Positions 33,300-46,859 of a stretch of 64,000 nucleotides of DNA are shown one piece after another. Numbering within the stretch: position 1 is the first letter of the stretch; each line of letters begins with the position of its first letter. The notes under the pieces were generated by a model. It saw nothing but the letters and a program-made list of their open reading frames with translations, searched no databases and was not told the DNA's origin. The stretch is from Melocanna baccifera (taxonomy: Eukaryota > Streptophyta > Magnoliopsida > Poales > Poaceae), in assembly GCA_036346265.1 (NCBI GenBank), contig CM070676.1, positions 2,604,001 to 2,668,000 on the forward strand, in the 5' to 3' direction. The translations under genes and the position numbers were made by a program.

Positions 33300-33560
33300 G
33301 AACCTTGGCACAGCGCTCAATTTAACATTGGTTTATGATTTTATTGTAATTGACTTATTTTTTACTATAACTGAGTTAGCTTATTTAATATGATTAAATT
33401 TTGAAAAATATAAAAATAGAAAAAAAACATGTTAACTCATCACGGACAATGCAAATGAATTCGAAAAAAAGAAAAGCCAAAAAAATCTAAAAAATGAAAA
33501 AAATGAAATTACTGAATAGTAAAAAAAGTAGAAGCTGACTTTAAACCATTTTGAGCGGTG
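33300..33560. mobile_element. MITE, family A, copy
   Basis: Has imperfect inverted ends (gcgctcaatttaacattggttt and aaaccattttgagcggtgc). The family core between them includes catgttaactcatcacggac, aatgcaaatgaattcgaaaa and gaaattactgaatagtaaaa. One of the best-preserved copies. Confidence 0.65.
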
Positions 33561-33796
33561 CGTCAGCATCATCTAATCAATTAATTGCGTCGCATCATCC
33601 TCATGAGATGAGCAGCTCCTGATTTTGCCAAGTCGTTTTCCTAATTGGTTCTTTGCATCACGCACCACTCTGCAAGCGCAAAATGTTTCTATTCTCTCTC
33701 TGATTTACAAATGCTGCATACACATGAATGACCAAGTACACTGCTAACTTCACCCCCTAACTACCTTGTGCTGCCTCTTGAATTTCACTCTCTGTA

Positions 33797-34170
<374 letters not shown>

Positions 34171-34395
34171 ATTTATAGTGCTTGTTTGGACTTATAAACC
34201 TATGCTTCTAGCTTTTTTTAGTACTATAGTAGCTAAAAATACGTTGTAGTTGCTGTCATCTTTTCAGTATAATTAAATTAAAAAAATAAAAAAATATATC
34301 ATCACAAATAATACAAAGAAATAAGAGAAAAAGAAAAGACAAAAAACAAAAAAAATAATTAAGAAGTTAAGCTAGAAGTAGAAGTTCGTTGGAGC
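34171..34395. mobile_element. MITE, family A-related copy
   Basis: Contains tataattaaattaaaaaaat, atatatcatcacaaataata and acaaagaaataagagaaaaa, and ends in gaagttaagctagaagtaga. Matches the subfamily at 1.2 and 17.9 kb. Confidence 0.5.
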
Positions 34396-34567
34396 AGGCA
34401 CAGGCAAAAGTAACGCCGGTGGCTGAAGAATACTAAGCATCTGGGGTAAAATTACCGTTAGATGCTTTCTTGGTAAACTTGTAAAGTAAAATGCATACAG
34501 AAGTGAATTGAACTTATAGTTCTCTACATTGTAAAGGCAAAATCTAGGTTGTGCCCATTTCAATTTA

Positions 34568-34765
34568 AATTTAGGTTCTGTTTTTGGTCTATGCTTTTTT
34601 CACTATCCAGTAATTTCATCTTTTTATAGTTTTTTTAAATTTTTTAGATTTTTTGCTTTTTTTCCATATTCCTTTGCATTGTCCTTGATGAGCTAACATA
34701 TTTTTTTTCTATTTTTAAATTTTTTAAATTTAATTATACTAAATAAATCAACTCAGTTATAGCCC
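34568..34765. mobile_element. MITE, family A, copy
   Basis: Contains cactatccagtaatttcatc, cctttgcattgtccttgatga, aatttaattatactaaataa and atcaactcagttatag; inverse to the 33.3-kb copy. Confidence 0.6.
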
Positions 34766-35170
34766 CTAATTACCTTGCACAAGTTTCTACACGGGCATGC
34801 ACTAAATAACACTGTAGGTTGTCACCACATAAATCCCGGACAGTCTAGGCCACTAGAATCTCCAACAAACAGACAGGGGCCTTATTGAATTGCCGCAACC
34901 ACATTCTTGAACAGCGCCAAACAGCACCAGCAGCAGCATGCATCTCGCGCCACGACAGCCAGGTCCACATCAATGCAAAGGCAGCATCCATGCTTTGCTT
35001 GCGGTTGCGTCTGAACTGAAGCCCATCAAATGTATGTATGGCACTAGCATTATCTGTATCTGTGGCGCTAGCATTCAATCATTCATGGCAAAGGTCAAGA
35101 AGATAGAGGCCATCCGCTCCATTCATAGGAGAATATCAAGTTCAAGCCCATCCATGTTCCATGGTCACCA
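34766..35170. other. Unassigned stretch
   Basis: Short open frames on both strands (34,845-35,267) with no recognisable family. Confidence 0.4.
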
Positions 35171-35174
35171 AATC

Positions 35175-35338
35175 AAGTTCATAGGAGTCTACAAGTTAAT
35201 TATAGTACACGTTAAAAACCTAACATCTGTACTATCCAAAATCGCAAGTGAGTATCTCTCTTCGTAATCTCTGTCGTAAACAGTTAAAATTTAAAAATTT
35301 CAGCTAAAAATCATAAACCACAGCTAAAAAAAACATGC
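35175..35338. mobile_element. MITE, family B, short copy
   Basis: Carries acatctgtactatccaaaat, cgcaagtgagtatctctctt and ttaaaatttaaaaatttcagct ending in ccacagctaaaa, shared with 9.1-9.3 and 16.3-16.5 kb. Confidence 0.45.
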
Positions 35339-37142
35339 CGTAGTCTTTCAGGCAGAGAGTCGGTGTCAAGCCAGCCGTAGACTCGTAGTTGTGTGGTGAT
35401 CCGAAAAAAGTAAAGTGACTGTGAGGGCTTTGCCCCATTGCGCAATGTGGGGTGAGGTGAGGTTAGTGAGCCCCTACAAGGCTGCTAGCCGCACCATGAG
35501 GCTTGCTGGTTCACATGGAATGGAGCCTTGTGTTGCTAAATGGGCGCACATGGAACGGAGCCTTCTGTTGTTAAATGCATTGGCCTACTCTGGAAATCAT
35601 TGCATCTGGAAAGCTCCCAGAGGATATGATATGAAATGAAATCTAGTGCGCCCTTAGCCTCCTTGTTCTTGCATATATATTTAGTGTAGTACCTCCTTTC
35701 AACAGGAATATGCCAGTTTGATCAGCGGCCAAGAATAAAATTAAGGGTGAACTAAACTAAATTGTCACATATATAGTATTTTACTTTTGTGTGATTCAAA
35801 TCCATGCATAAATAAAAGAGAAACAACGCAAAAAAAAAGAGGAATACAATGAAAGTACTTCGGTAATAGAAAACGTATCTCAAAAATATATAAATATGCT
35901 TTCAGCGAGTAAAGATTAGTCATCTAAATATAAAAAATATCAAAATTAGTGATATGATAACTAATTATAAATGATCATGAACATGCAAGAAAAACATAAC
36001 ATACCATTAGCACACAAAATTAAATCACGAGGTAATTTCATTCTACGAGATTTTATGACTTGTAATTGTTGTATGACTTTATTATCATCAACACTGTTAA
36101 ATATCTCTTGCATGGTGTAGCACACCATCAAATTATTGAGCAAAATATGACACATCAAATCTAATCAGGACACATAAATCATATCTTTAATTCAAGTTGG
36201 TCAATAATAACTCGATATAAACTATAAAAAAATAGTTTAAGTTTTACCCTCTAGCTCTATGGGCTCTGGCAGTTTGGCTCGAAGTCTCGGACACTTGTCA
36301 CAATTCACAAACTCACAATATCAGCTTGGTCAGCCTTAGTGAGTCGGTCTCACAAACTCACCATGCCGGGCGGCAAGCCGTCGGTCGCCGACGCACCGAT
36401 CCAAGAGGCCACCAAACCAGCCACCAGGTCAAATGCCACTAAGGCACTACCCAAGCCACCACTTCATTCCCTTCCATTCCAGCCTTCCCCAATCCCCACT
36501 ACCAAAGCCGAAAGCCGAATGCTGAGCCGGAGTGCTAAATAAATTCCCCACTCTGTTGATTTGCTCGCCAATTCGCCATACAGCCACAGTGAACACTCCA
36601 GCCTCTCCTCTCCGGCTCTCCCAAAACCAGGGAGACGGCGATGGGCCACACATGTGATGCGATGGGACAGGCCAGGTCAACCAACGATGACAGTTGATGG
36701 CAGGTGGCAGCAACTCTTCTCGGCCTCTCCAGTCCACCTCGAAGCCTCCTCCCGTCCTGGTCCTCTCCTCTTCAGCCTTCGGCGTAGGATGCAGCCACAA
36801 AGCTACTAGTCTATGCGGCACCGGCTTGGCCACGGTCGGCTTGGCGGCTCCACGACCGCCGCCCACTCAGATCTACACGGCGCCGCCTTGATCTACTAGT
36901 CTATGCTCTGCTCTCTGCTGAGAGCCACCAGCCAGGCGTCGGCCGCCGGTGCGAGCCCTAGGTGCGAGATGTGTATCCTCATCTCTCCCCGTCTCCCGTG
37001 CGTGTGATCTGTAGACTATGGTCTCCGTGTGTCGACTGCGTGGGTGTGGACCTCTTGTGTGCTTCGCCTGACACTAGGGTGGGTCTCAGCTGGCTGGCTC
37101 AGCTCGGCCTTTAGGGGAAGGAGGTTTGGGGTCGACCAGAGA
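35339..37142. other. Unassigned stretch with GC-rich segment
   Basis: No gene supported. The segment 36,340-37,030 is GC-rich with overlapping short ORFs on both strands and no recognisable domain. Confidence 0.35.
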
Positions 37143-37242
37143 GTTTGATATTGTGTTCACTATAGTACCCTCCTTTTGACAGGTGAATGCTAGTTTGATA
37201 TTGTGTTCATTGTAGTACCCTCCTTTTGACAGGTGAATACCA
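37143..37242. repeat. Tandem duplication, period 50 bp
   Basis: Two adjacent copies (gtttgatattgtgttcactat... and ...cattgt) each contain gtaccctccttttgacaggt. A related single copy (gtacctcctttcaacaggaa) lies at 35,690-35,730. Confidence 0.85.
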
Positions 37243-38125
37243 GTTTGAAGGTTTCAAGGTGGTGATCTGTAAATATCAACGAAACTTACATTTAAGAGAA
37301 AGGCAAGTTACCATATTACCTGTACTTGCTAAAATTCTACTTCTCAAGGCTTGTTAAAAGTACCACGTACCATTTACTCTCCTAAAATGAGTAGACAAGG
37401 CAAGATATTAACTCAGGTCTCGTTTGAAATCCAGAAAATTCTCCTAGTTCTATAATAATATTTTCTATAAAAATATATAATTGCTATCGTTCTAAACAGG
37501 ATAGGATAAGGCAGACACGCTTCCTACGAACTTGGGAGCGAACGAATGATTTACTGCATTGCATTCATGTGTCTACCTGCCATGCAGCCCCAACAGGGGC
37601 CGCAGCAACTTTTCTGTACTGTTCTGCATGCATTGATGTGCCACACAAGGACGGTTGCCATGTGCCAGCTAGCTTGCTTCGCTGATGGATGCATCTGTGT
37701 ATACGTGTCATTACCAGGCTAACGGTAGCTCATAACACTTTAATTTCTAAAAACTGCTTTTTTAAAATTTTTCTATAGATTTTAAACGAAGTGTTATAAG
37801 TTAATTTAGTATATACTATAGTAACTTTATTTATATTAATTAAAACCTAAATTTTTATTATTCTATACTCTCCTGTAAAGTCAAAAATCTAAATCAAAGA
37901 GAATAGAGCTAGAGAGGTCATCGCTGACACTTGGTGTGATCAGTATGAGAAAGTGCAATGCACGCAGCAGAAATTGAGGAGACCGATCGATAGCTAGGTA
38001 TGTGCAATGCAAGCATCAATACATCAGGTATGTTGACGCACGTACTAGCGACAGAGCAAATCTGGGAAAGGTTAGAACAAGCTGGGATGACGAAGCAATG
38101 CCATTATGGGACCTCACTACGTACG
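37243..38125. other. Unassigned intergenic stretch
   Basis: No gene supported; AT-rich with scattered short ORFs. Confidence 0.4.
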
Positions 38126-38129
38126 ATTC

Positions 38130-38445
38130 AGGGAACGTTCAAAATAACGATAATTTTTTGTTTTTACTGAAATTTTACTGCAGCTGATTGATTTTTTTAC
38201 TGTAACTGAGTTGGTTTATTGGACATAATTAAATTTAAAAAATATAAAAATAAAAACAGCACGCTAATCTAGAGCGGACGATACAAAGGAATACGGGAAA
38301 AAAAATCAAAACACAAAAATACTCAAAAAAACAAAAAAAATCACTAGAAGATAAATTTGCTACAGTATTCGAAATCGCTGTTATAGTACTTTTCATCGTT
38401 AAACAGTAAAATGTAAGAGAAGTTGAGCGGGACATTATGACGCTA
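38130..38445. mobile_element. MITE, family A, copy
   Basis: Contains ttttttactgtaactgagtt, acataattaaatttaaaaaa, tctagagcggacgatacaaa and ends gttgagcgggacatta; good match to the 33.3-kb copy. Confidence 0.6.
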
Positions 38446-39460
38446 GCGGAACAGGGCTTTATAAGCGTGGAAACAGAGTTCGCAACTATAATAACAGGGC
38501 TAATAGTACAACATCGCCTGAATTTATGGTCTAATTCAATGAGAAAAACAAAGTAAGTTAATTCAATACGACACCATGGTATAGATGCTTTCCGTGATGA
38601 CAGCTAACCCTTGTTCTTTTTTAGTGATTTTTTTATTTTTTATAGTCTTCATGATGTGACATTGATGTTATTTTTTTAACTTTATATTAAGATGTATAAT
38701 AAAATTATAAAAGTATTTTAAACAAAAATTCTAATAATATAGTTTTTATATACCCAATCTACATAATTTTAACCTATTGACGATCAAATTTTAAGACTAA
38801 GTAAAAAAGAACGAAAATAGTATATTGTTTGGGTAGGATCCGATTGTAAAAGAATACTGTCGGACTACTTGTATGCATGAGAAATCCCTGCACAATTACA
38901 TCATGAACAATCTTTAATTAATAACCCCTTAATAATCAACATCAAGAAACAACAGAAAAGGAATACTAAATAATATTGACTGTAAAACGAGCAGCTCCTC
39001 TCCTCTCCTTTCTGTATGTCCAAGAACTGGTTTTTCTTTGTGCTTGAGAAAAAGAATCTTCGTGTCCAAGAATTCCCCAAGTAGGCGTATTGCATTCAGA
39101 TTCCCAATTCGACCCGATTCCGAGCCATTTCATTGTTACTGTGTCCTTGTTCTTTCCTCGTTTCGTTTCTACTCCGCTACCAAACTGCTACCGCGCCCAA
39201 CCATAAATAACCTCCTTCCCCTTCCCATGCACGCCTGTTCCGCTTCCGCGCGCACCAAACAAATCTCGCCATTAATTAACCAGCCGAGGTGAGATGGTGC
39301 CAAGAATGGTGTGGTTTTTGCTCTAGTTTTCTTGGTGTACTAGTTCTTGTTCTTGGTTTGGTTTCAGAAAAACTAGTTCTTGTTCTTGGCGACTAACATT
39401 TTCTTTTCTGCTCTGTTCTTGGACTTGATTTTGGTTAGTTTAGTTTTGGGAGTTCAGACA
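38446..39460. other. Upstream region of the SDR gene
   Basis: AT-rich to about 39.0 kb, then more mixed. The presumed promoter and 5' UTR of the SDR gene lie at the right, possibly with a spliced leader (a GT occurs after ccagccgag at 39,290). No TATA box was fixed. Confidence 0.35.
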
Positions 39461-42400
39461 ATGGGTATCTTGTCCCTAATGACCGGCCGGCGGGGCGCTA
39501 GCGGGTACGGGTCGGCGTCCACGGCGGAGCAGGTCACCGCCGACGTCGACGCCAGCCGCCTCACCGTCATCGTCACAGGTAACCGCCAGACTGCTCTTTT
39601 CTTGTGACTGGCAGTAATGCGAACTCGTTCCTTCTTAATTGCTCTTGGTTAGATTGATCATTCATGTGCGCCTTCTATGAATGCGTTGCGTCTTTTGTTC
39701 TTTTGTTTGTCTCTCTATCTTTCCCTTTTTGGGGGTGTGATGGGGAGGTGAACTTGTAGCTTGGATTCTTTTGTGTTTTTTTGTGATGTTCTTTTGTACA
39801 CCCTGAATTGACTGGTGGTTATCTGTTGTTGTCATTAGCACAGCAGAACTGCAACTAGCTGTCATGTTACAATAATTTGTTCTTTGAAGAGTGACATGAG
39901 AACTTGATGTTGCAAGTTTCAGTAACAAAAAGGCCTTTAGTTGATAAGTAGTTGACTTTGACAAGGATGCCCTGCTCAAATGCTCATTCTTGGTTAGATT
40001 TGTATGCAAGTTTTGTGAATATGTTGATCTTTTTTTTTCCTATGGGGAGTTGTTTTCCTTTTTCTTTTTGTGTGTGTGGGTGTTTGGCAGTTGTAAAGGT
40101 CGGTTTAGAGCTATATTTATGACTGTGTTGTGATATCCTTTTTGTATGTACGGAATTAACTGCTAACATATGGCTGTCACTGGTTTTCTTACAGAAGTAC
40201 TAGCCCTTGTTGAGATTTATGTTATGTTTTCTTGGGAACTGTAACTAACATCTCCTTGTTAGGGCATCCATAATGTATGAAAAAGGAGGTCTTAAGTCAG
40301 CTTAAGATCAACCTTATACATTACAGGGTTGGTCTTAAAAAGACTATAAGTAAAAAAAGCTTAAGACCAGCCCTTAAGCTAAAGATCTGGCCATAAGTAT
40401 TAAAATACAATTTTTCTTGTGTATTCTGTCTTTCTCTCTCCTAAGTGGGACTCTTCCTTAAAACCCAATGGTAATCTTAAACATAACAGAGGGGACCTTA
40501 CGAATTAGGTGGGGTCTACCTTAAGACCCATTGAGGCCTTATACACTACTGATGCCCTAATGATCTGTTCTTGAAAATTGCAAGCACTCACAGATTTATG
40601 AATAAAAGTTGTTTTGGTGATGGTTTCCTGCTCGATGTTGCTGTTTATATTTCTTGAAACTTTTTGTAAACACATGTAGTGGGCTCATGGCTTTTCTTTT
40701 TATTTTTTTATGTGGGGAAGTTGGATATTTCTTCTTCTTTTATGTGGAATAGGAGGAGAGTATGGAGCCTGGATCTGTGGGCTCTTGGTTTTGTGTGGCC
40801 ATGAATCAATTGTCGATAGTATGATGTTGTCTGCTAGTTCTCTTTACAAGCACCAATTGTACCTGCTCCCGTTGAGATGTATCTTGTGTTCTTGTGTTTC
40901 CGTAGTAACCCACATATTGGATCAAAATTGCATGTATCTCACTTCTCAACAATATGGTCTTGTACTGTATTTTTAGCTATAACTGCTTCTCCATGTACAT
41001 AGAAAAATAGGGGAAAAACATGAGATGCCGTGGCACTGACAATTCTGCACCTTTGTGCCGTTAAACTTGATGTATCCACAATTTATGTTTGGCAGAAACA
41101 TAATTTTCGTTTATGTTCGCCTCTCCTTTTCTAGCGCAGCATTTCTTACGGTAATGTTGTTCCATGTTCTGTTAAGTTCATTGCAAGAGCAATTAGGTCA
41201 TACAGTGGCAGGATCCTTTCAGTGAGATTGATATCATCTTCTATCCTTTTCATTGCACTAAACTATCTTGGAAGCATTGGTGTTTGCTTGAAATTCCGAA
41301 AAAACTGGTTAGATGGGAGCTTTTCCTACAAGTTTTGGACTATAGATTTGTGCTGCCACAAGAGCTTCCTTACGTATGTATGCCGTTTTCCTTGAAATTT
41401 ATGGTGGATGCTTACTTGAGCAATGCTTCCAGTCACAGTCAATTGCTTCCAAAATTTCTTTTGAAGGAAATGTTGTTTTCAAAATCATTCTGTGAAAGTT
41501 AAGGTTGCTGTGCTGAGTTTTAACAAGGATCAGGGTGTTACACTGTTACTCTTCGTAATAAGAAAGATAATGTGACTATTTCTATATGATGGACATTCAT
41601 TTACTGATGACATTGCAAAATTGAAATAGTTGGTAGGTGTTGTCTGCTACTATTGCTGAGTCACTAGGTGGTCCTAATGGCGCTGGAGTCCAAAAACCTC
41701 GTACTAACAATTAGGACTCCGTGTTGGGTCTTGTCAATAATTCAACATTGCTTATTCGTAAAGCATAGGCCTGGCTTATTTGTAACTCTTGAGATAACTT
41801 GTTCTGGGAATCTACTAATGCCGCTAGTACGCTTGTAACCAAACCTTTCAAATTTTTCTTTGCAGTTTTCACCTAAGCCATATATTTAATTGAGTAAATT
41901 TCAAGTTATGTCACAATCAATAGTTATTTGCAACAAGTTTTCAAAGATCTATTCCTGTTTTATTGAAAGCCGTAATTCTGACATCTTTCAGGGGGAGCGA
42001 GTGGCATTGGTTTGGAGACCTCGAGAGTGTTTGCCCTGAGAGGAGCCCATGTCATCATCGCAGCGAGAAACACAGAGGCTGCATCGGAGGCAAGGAAGAG
42101 CATCATGGAGGCAAACCCAAAAGCTCGTATTGATGTTCTGAAGCTTGACCTGAGCTCCCTCAAGTCTGTCAGGGCCTTTGCGGACCAGTTCAACTCAATG
42201 AATCTTCCTCTGAACATCTTGATGTAATCCCTTCATCTCTTATGATACTTGCCTTTCCTTTATATGTGCATTTCCTGTGTTTTCAGGGTTAGCTGTACAT
42301 CACTGGTAGTCTACGGTAGCGTTTTCCTTTTGTCTACATTTCGCTGAATCAAGCCATCTGAAATCCTTTTCTGCTCTGCAGAAATAATGCAGGTGTTATG

Positions 42401-44260
42401 TTCTGTCCTTTTCAACTGTCTGAAGATGAGATTGAGATGCAATTCGCCACCAATCATCTTGGTATTGTCTCTCACTGTTACCTAATCAACATATCTTACT
42501 TGAAACAGGCAAAAATCCTTGGCTGATACTGATATTTGTTTCATATGTTATGCTCAATCAGGTCACTTTCTGCTGACCAACCTCCTCCTTGACAATATGA
42601 AAGCCGCTGCTAAGTCTATGGATATTGAGGGTCGCATTGTGAACTTGTCGTCAGTCGCCCACCTTCATACATATCCGGAGGGGATTCAGTTTGATAAACT
42701 CAATGACAAGAAAATGTATGTGCTCTTATGGTTCTTTTGGGGGAAAATCTACTATTGATTGAGCTGCAAGTAATGATTTTGTATTGGCAGATACAATGAT
42801 AAAATGGCTTATGGACAATCTAAGCTGGCAAACATACTGCACGCGAGAGAGCTCTCTAGACGGCTCAAGGTATTATTTTTTTCTCCAAATGTTCGCCCTT
42901 TTTCTTCCTTTATTCAGAAGAATAGAAACCTGAAGACACAGTGCATTTTGTATATATCATGGTCATGATGCTCAGTGCATTTCGTCTATCATGGTCATAA
43001 TGCTCAGTGCATTTCGTCTATCGAAGGAAGAATACTCAATATTCTCTGTCTGGTTAGATGCAGAAATCCACCTATCTATTATCTTATTTCTAAGTGAAGT
43101 TACAACAGGCTGTCTTATATCACTAGACATACGGATATATATGAACAGATATCACTCATCCCGTATCCTATTCTATATTTTTTCTTCAGAGTTAGAGTCA
43201 AACACGGATAATACTGGATACCCATTTACCTCTTCCATATTCACTCCGTGAGCTTTCGGTTGGACAGAAATTATCCGTCCCGTTTGCATCCCTAGTCTAG
43301 GAGATATGCGTGAATTCATGGTTTATATAGCACTGCGCATGCTTGTACCATTTTACCCATAGCTACTTTGATTTTTATTGTGAATGATTCTTCGCATTTC
43401 TTTATATGTGTTGCCCAACTTAGAGTACAGAACTTTCCCCTCTATTTTCATATATTATACCTTCACTCGACTAAAGTATCTCTTGTCGTTGGTTGGGCCG
43501 AACACGCCTTCACCTAACACTCCACTGCGTTAAATATATGTGTCGTGCTTATCTTTTATGGCCCTGAGTCCAATTGAGACGTCGCCCTTAAAATCCCCTA
43601 GATAATCTACATGTCCATTGTGGAGTGTAGAATAACATGATAGATTTACTAGTTCTACCCGTCTTAGACAGGATCATGGTCGATACAACAAATATGTCCC
43701 ATTATACGAGTGAAAGTGGGCAAGTCCTTAGATTATATCCATATGCAGAGGGTCTAATCCTTCCTCTCCATATCTTCCCAAAGGCACCCTTTGCCCACCA
43801 GATATTTACACTATAGGTCAACTGCTCCTTCAGTTGAGCTCACTAAACTTCCATCCGACATTCTCCCATCATTTATCCAAATTAAGTAGAAATTCATTTT
43901 ATGCAATTGATGATAATATTGTAATAAGGAAATAACTTGTTTTAAGTGAAGATACTCTAGTCATGATCATCAAATGAGTTCTTGCCTGAAATATGGTAGT
44001 AGTCCTTGTTATGAATAGCGCTTGCATTAATTTATGGAAATATAAAAATATGCAATGTTGCTGTGTCTTGATGGTAATCCTTTTGTTGATTCAAAATCAA
44101 TTACTGTGTTTATATTTAAATTCTAGTTTTGTGCACTTGTTGTTTGCTGCCATATTTGTTGATGTGAAAATGTTGTTTTATCGAGGTAGTATGGCCAATA
44201 ACTATTCATCACCTGTCAATATCATATGCATGCATATACGTATCCATATGTATTCATGTA

Positions 44261-44322
<62 letters not shown>

Positions 44323-46859
44323 CCTCTTTCTCCCTGCCAGCTCATCGGCCCATCAACTTATTTGCCCTCCCTTTCTCTCTCCCTGCGCTCGGTCTGCCCT
44401 CTCCCTTGCTTACTCCACCGACTCCCCATTTTGCTCTGCCTTCAAGTGTTGCCACCCTCTTCGCCAGCCTCGACCGACGGCTGTTGGGTTCCTGGCAAAC
44501 ATCGTCAGTCTCCCATGCCTCTCTCGCAGCGCTCTGTTCTCCCTACCTCTTAGGCCACCACCACCCGAGACACCGCCGGCTTCACCTAGCGCCACCGCTC
44601 TGGATTAGACCATGGTGTCGCTAACTGTGATAGGCCATGGTGTCGCTAACTGTGTCAATGCTGCTCGGATCCTCACCCAGCGCCACCGCTGTCCATGGAT
44701 ACCTCTATCTCGACCTACCCCCAACCAAATCTGCCCATGACGACGACAAAAATCATCACCAGCTACCGGGATTAGAACTGTCGTGCTACTACTCCCCATT
44801 ATTTCCCCCAATCTACTCTCTTACACCTTTTTATTTGATTTTACTTTGATTTGTGGATTTTGCTCCTTGATTCACTTGTGCTTACGGGGTGGGTTTGTGC
44901 TCAAGGCTGACGTGCCGTGACGGGGCTCGGGATCTCCTCATGCGCTAGGGAGTATATGGATGTCGTTGGGTGCACATGGGTGATCAACTATGAGTATTAT
45001 CGACACCACGGTTAGCTCTCTCTCTGGTATATTCTATTCCCTCTGGTCCTTTACTCCTATACTCTATCCTAGTTGCGGATCATAGTTGGTTCCACGGTGT
45101 GCATGTGCATTTGGAGCTGCATGGTCCTACCTTATGATACCGACAATGGTGGGGATAAATGTGGGATACCTTTGGTTGATCTTGTTGGGATTGATTTGGG
45201 TATGGTTGGTGTTCTCCTTCTCTTGCATGCGTGTGGTTCACCTTACCCTTTTTAGCTCCTTCTGGTTCAGCTCTTCCTCTTCAGTGTCATCTCCCTCTTC
45301 TAATTGGGCAGCCTTCTTCTGGTCCGGCCACCGCGGCTCACTCCATCTTCCCTTCTCCTTGCATCGATGGGTTGGATTTGGGGGAAATGTGGATGGATCT
45401 AGCGGTGGGTTTCTTACCTTGGTTGCGCAGTGGTTCAGGGTGGCTAATGCTCTCTCTCTGTCTCACGCGTGCGCGTGCTCTCGCTCGCTCTTGGTCCCTT
45501 GCTACTCTTTATCCCTTCTACTTGTATGCCTTATGACTTATGAGATGAGTTGTGAAAACTCACAGCTGTCAGTGAATTGCTGTGTACTCTAGTAAACTAT
45601 TTTTACTATGATTGGTTGGCAGTAGAAATGTGCTTAGAATTGATTCAAGTTTGTTTTTACGCTGAATGATAAAACCCTATGGTTGCGAGAAGTGCCGACT
45701 AGGCCCAGACGGTCTAGTATCTTAATAAGTGAATTGCCCACAACTATTATTCTAAAAAGGGTTTTGACGGCAATGTTGGTTTTATAATTTGGTTGATTTG
45801 GTTCTTCTCTATTCCCAATTATTGATTCTCCTTGCAGATGCTTGATTTGACCACTACAAATCATGCCAATAGCACTGGTTTCGAAGAAATTTGTCAATTG
45901 CAATCGTATTGGGTTGTATTTATTCATATGTATGGACACTTACGTGCAGTATTTTATATGAAATTGTGTGTATGGAGTCGTTGAGTTGCAGTGTATTTAT
46001 TTCACTAGGATGGGACTTATGAATGTATTTAATTTATTCACTGTTCTTATGTTATTTGTCTTGTAATTTATTTATTGATTATTTAATTAATTTTGTTTAG
46101 CTCTATAATTTATCGCTTAAGGTTAATTAAGAATGCGGAGTGTTTCAGATTATTACTCTTTGACCTACTCCTGGTTATTAAGTTCTTTGCCCTCCGGTTA
46201 AGTATTCCATTCTGATGTACCATAAATTATATATGTTACTGAAACAGGAAGAAGGAGCAAACATTACAGTAAATTGCGTTCATCCTGGATTGATCATGAC
46301 CAATTTGATGAGGCACTCCTTTGTTCTCATGAGTATGTTCTCAAGCTCTTTTTTTTTCTTGTGAAACTGTATTATCAAATCTCAAGTTTTACCTATGCAC
46401 CTCCCAATTTCAGGGACAGTGCCTTTATCTTTCCACAATGTTCTGAAACTTCTTTGTTTTCATCTTCAGAGGTAATTCAAGTTGTCACTTACATGCTGTG
46501 GAAGAATGTACCACAGGTTTATAACCAGATCTTCTCTATTCTTTTTACCAAATTCTCATTCATACCAATGACTGAACTGTAATTTTTTAAAAAAATGTCA
46601 CAATGTGCAAGTAATGAACCTGTATCATTTAGCAAATTTTGTTCTGAAATTCAAGATTATATCTAAAGGAACATACGTTACGATTTTCCAGGGAGCAGCA
46701 ACTACTTGTTATGTAGGACTCAACCCTCAGCTCAAGGGAGTGACAGGTAAATACTTTGCTGACTGCAATGAGGAGAAGACAGGCAAACCGGCGAGAAGTG
46801 ACGCATTGGCCAATCAACTATGGGAATTCAGCGAAGAGCTGATCAAGTCCTCAAAATGA
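39461..46859 (+). CDS. Short-chain dehydrogenase/reductase (TIC32 / retinol dehydrogenase-like)
   Basis: NAD(P)-dependent oxidoreductase; the substrate cannot be read from the sequence. Eight exons: 39461-39578, 41992-42223, 42382-42461, 42562-42715, 42791-42869, 46248-46332, 46470-46516 and 46692-46859. GT-AG introns join to 320 residues. The Rossmann motif TGGASGIG is at 39-46, with AARN following the second strand. NNAG is at 118-121, catalytic Ser near 174 (NLSSVAH) and YGQSK (Tyr202, Lys206). VNCVHPGLIMTNLM is the usual substrate-side loop. The C-terminus is GAATTCYVGL...GKYFADCNE...WEFSEELIKSSK. This is close to plant proteins annotated TIC32-like, but I see no clear transit peptide, so plastid location is unproven. 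Introns 1 (2.4 kb) and 5 (3.4 kb) carry inserted elements. Confidence 0.93.
40262..40557. mobile_element. TIR element (Tourist-like MITE) in SDR intron 1
   Basis: Ends gggcatccataatgtat and ataca...actgatgccc are inverted repeats, flanked by tta on the left and taa on the right, TWA-type sites. The interior is rich in 'cttaag' and inverted 'ggtctta/taagacc' pairs. Non-coding. Confidence 0.65.
42940..43025. repeat. Tandem repeat, about 3 copies of 33-36 bp, in SDR intron 5
   Basis: Units read cagtgcatttcgtctatcat followed by ggtcataatgct; the first copy is slightly diverged. Confidence 0.8.
44261..44319. repeat. (TA)n microsatellite in SDR intron 5
   Basis: About 24 uninterrupted AT units (from about 44,271) preceded by imperfect ones. 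Confidence 0.9.
44330..45620. other. Foreign-looking C/T-rich block in SDR intron 5
   Basis: 1.3 kb with gene-like composition and open frames on both strands (44,406-45,592) but no recognisable domain. It sits in the largest intron and differs in composition from the AT-rich flanks. Probably an inserted repeat or transposon leader; not called as a gene. Confidence 0.35.

Noticed and set aside
36339..36890. Short ORFs on both strands as a gene
   Set aside because: GC-rich overlapping frames without domain, splice logic or start context.
44406..45592. Intron ORFs as a nested gene in SDR intron 5
   Set aside because: Frames overlap on both strands and show no recognisable protein; better explained as an inserted repeat.
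46413..46469. Alternative SDR exon 7 acceptor after aatttcag near 46,413
   Set aside because: Joined to exon 6 it shifts the frame and meets a stop; the acceptor at 46,469 keeps the conserved VIQVVTYMLWKNVPQ.
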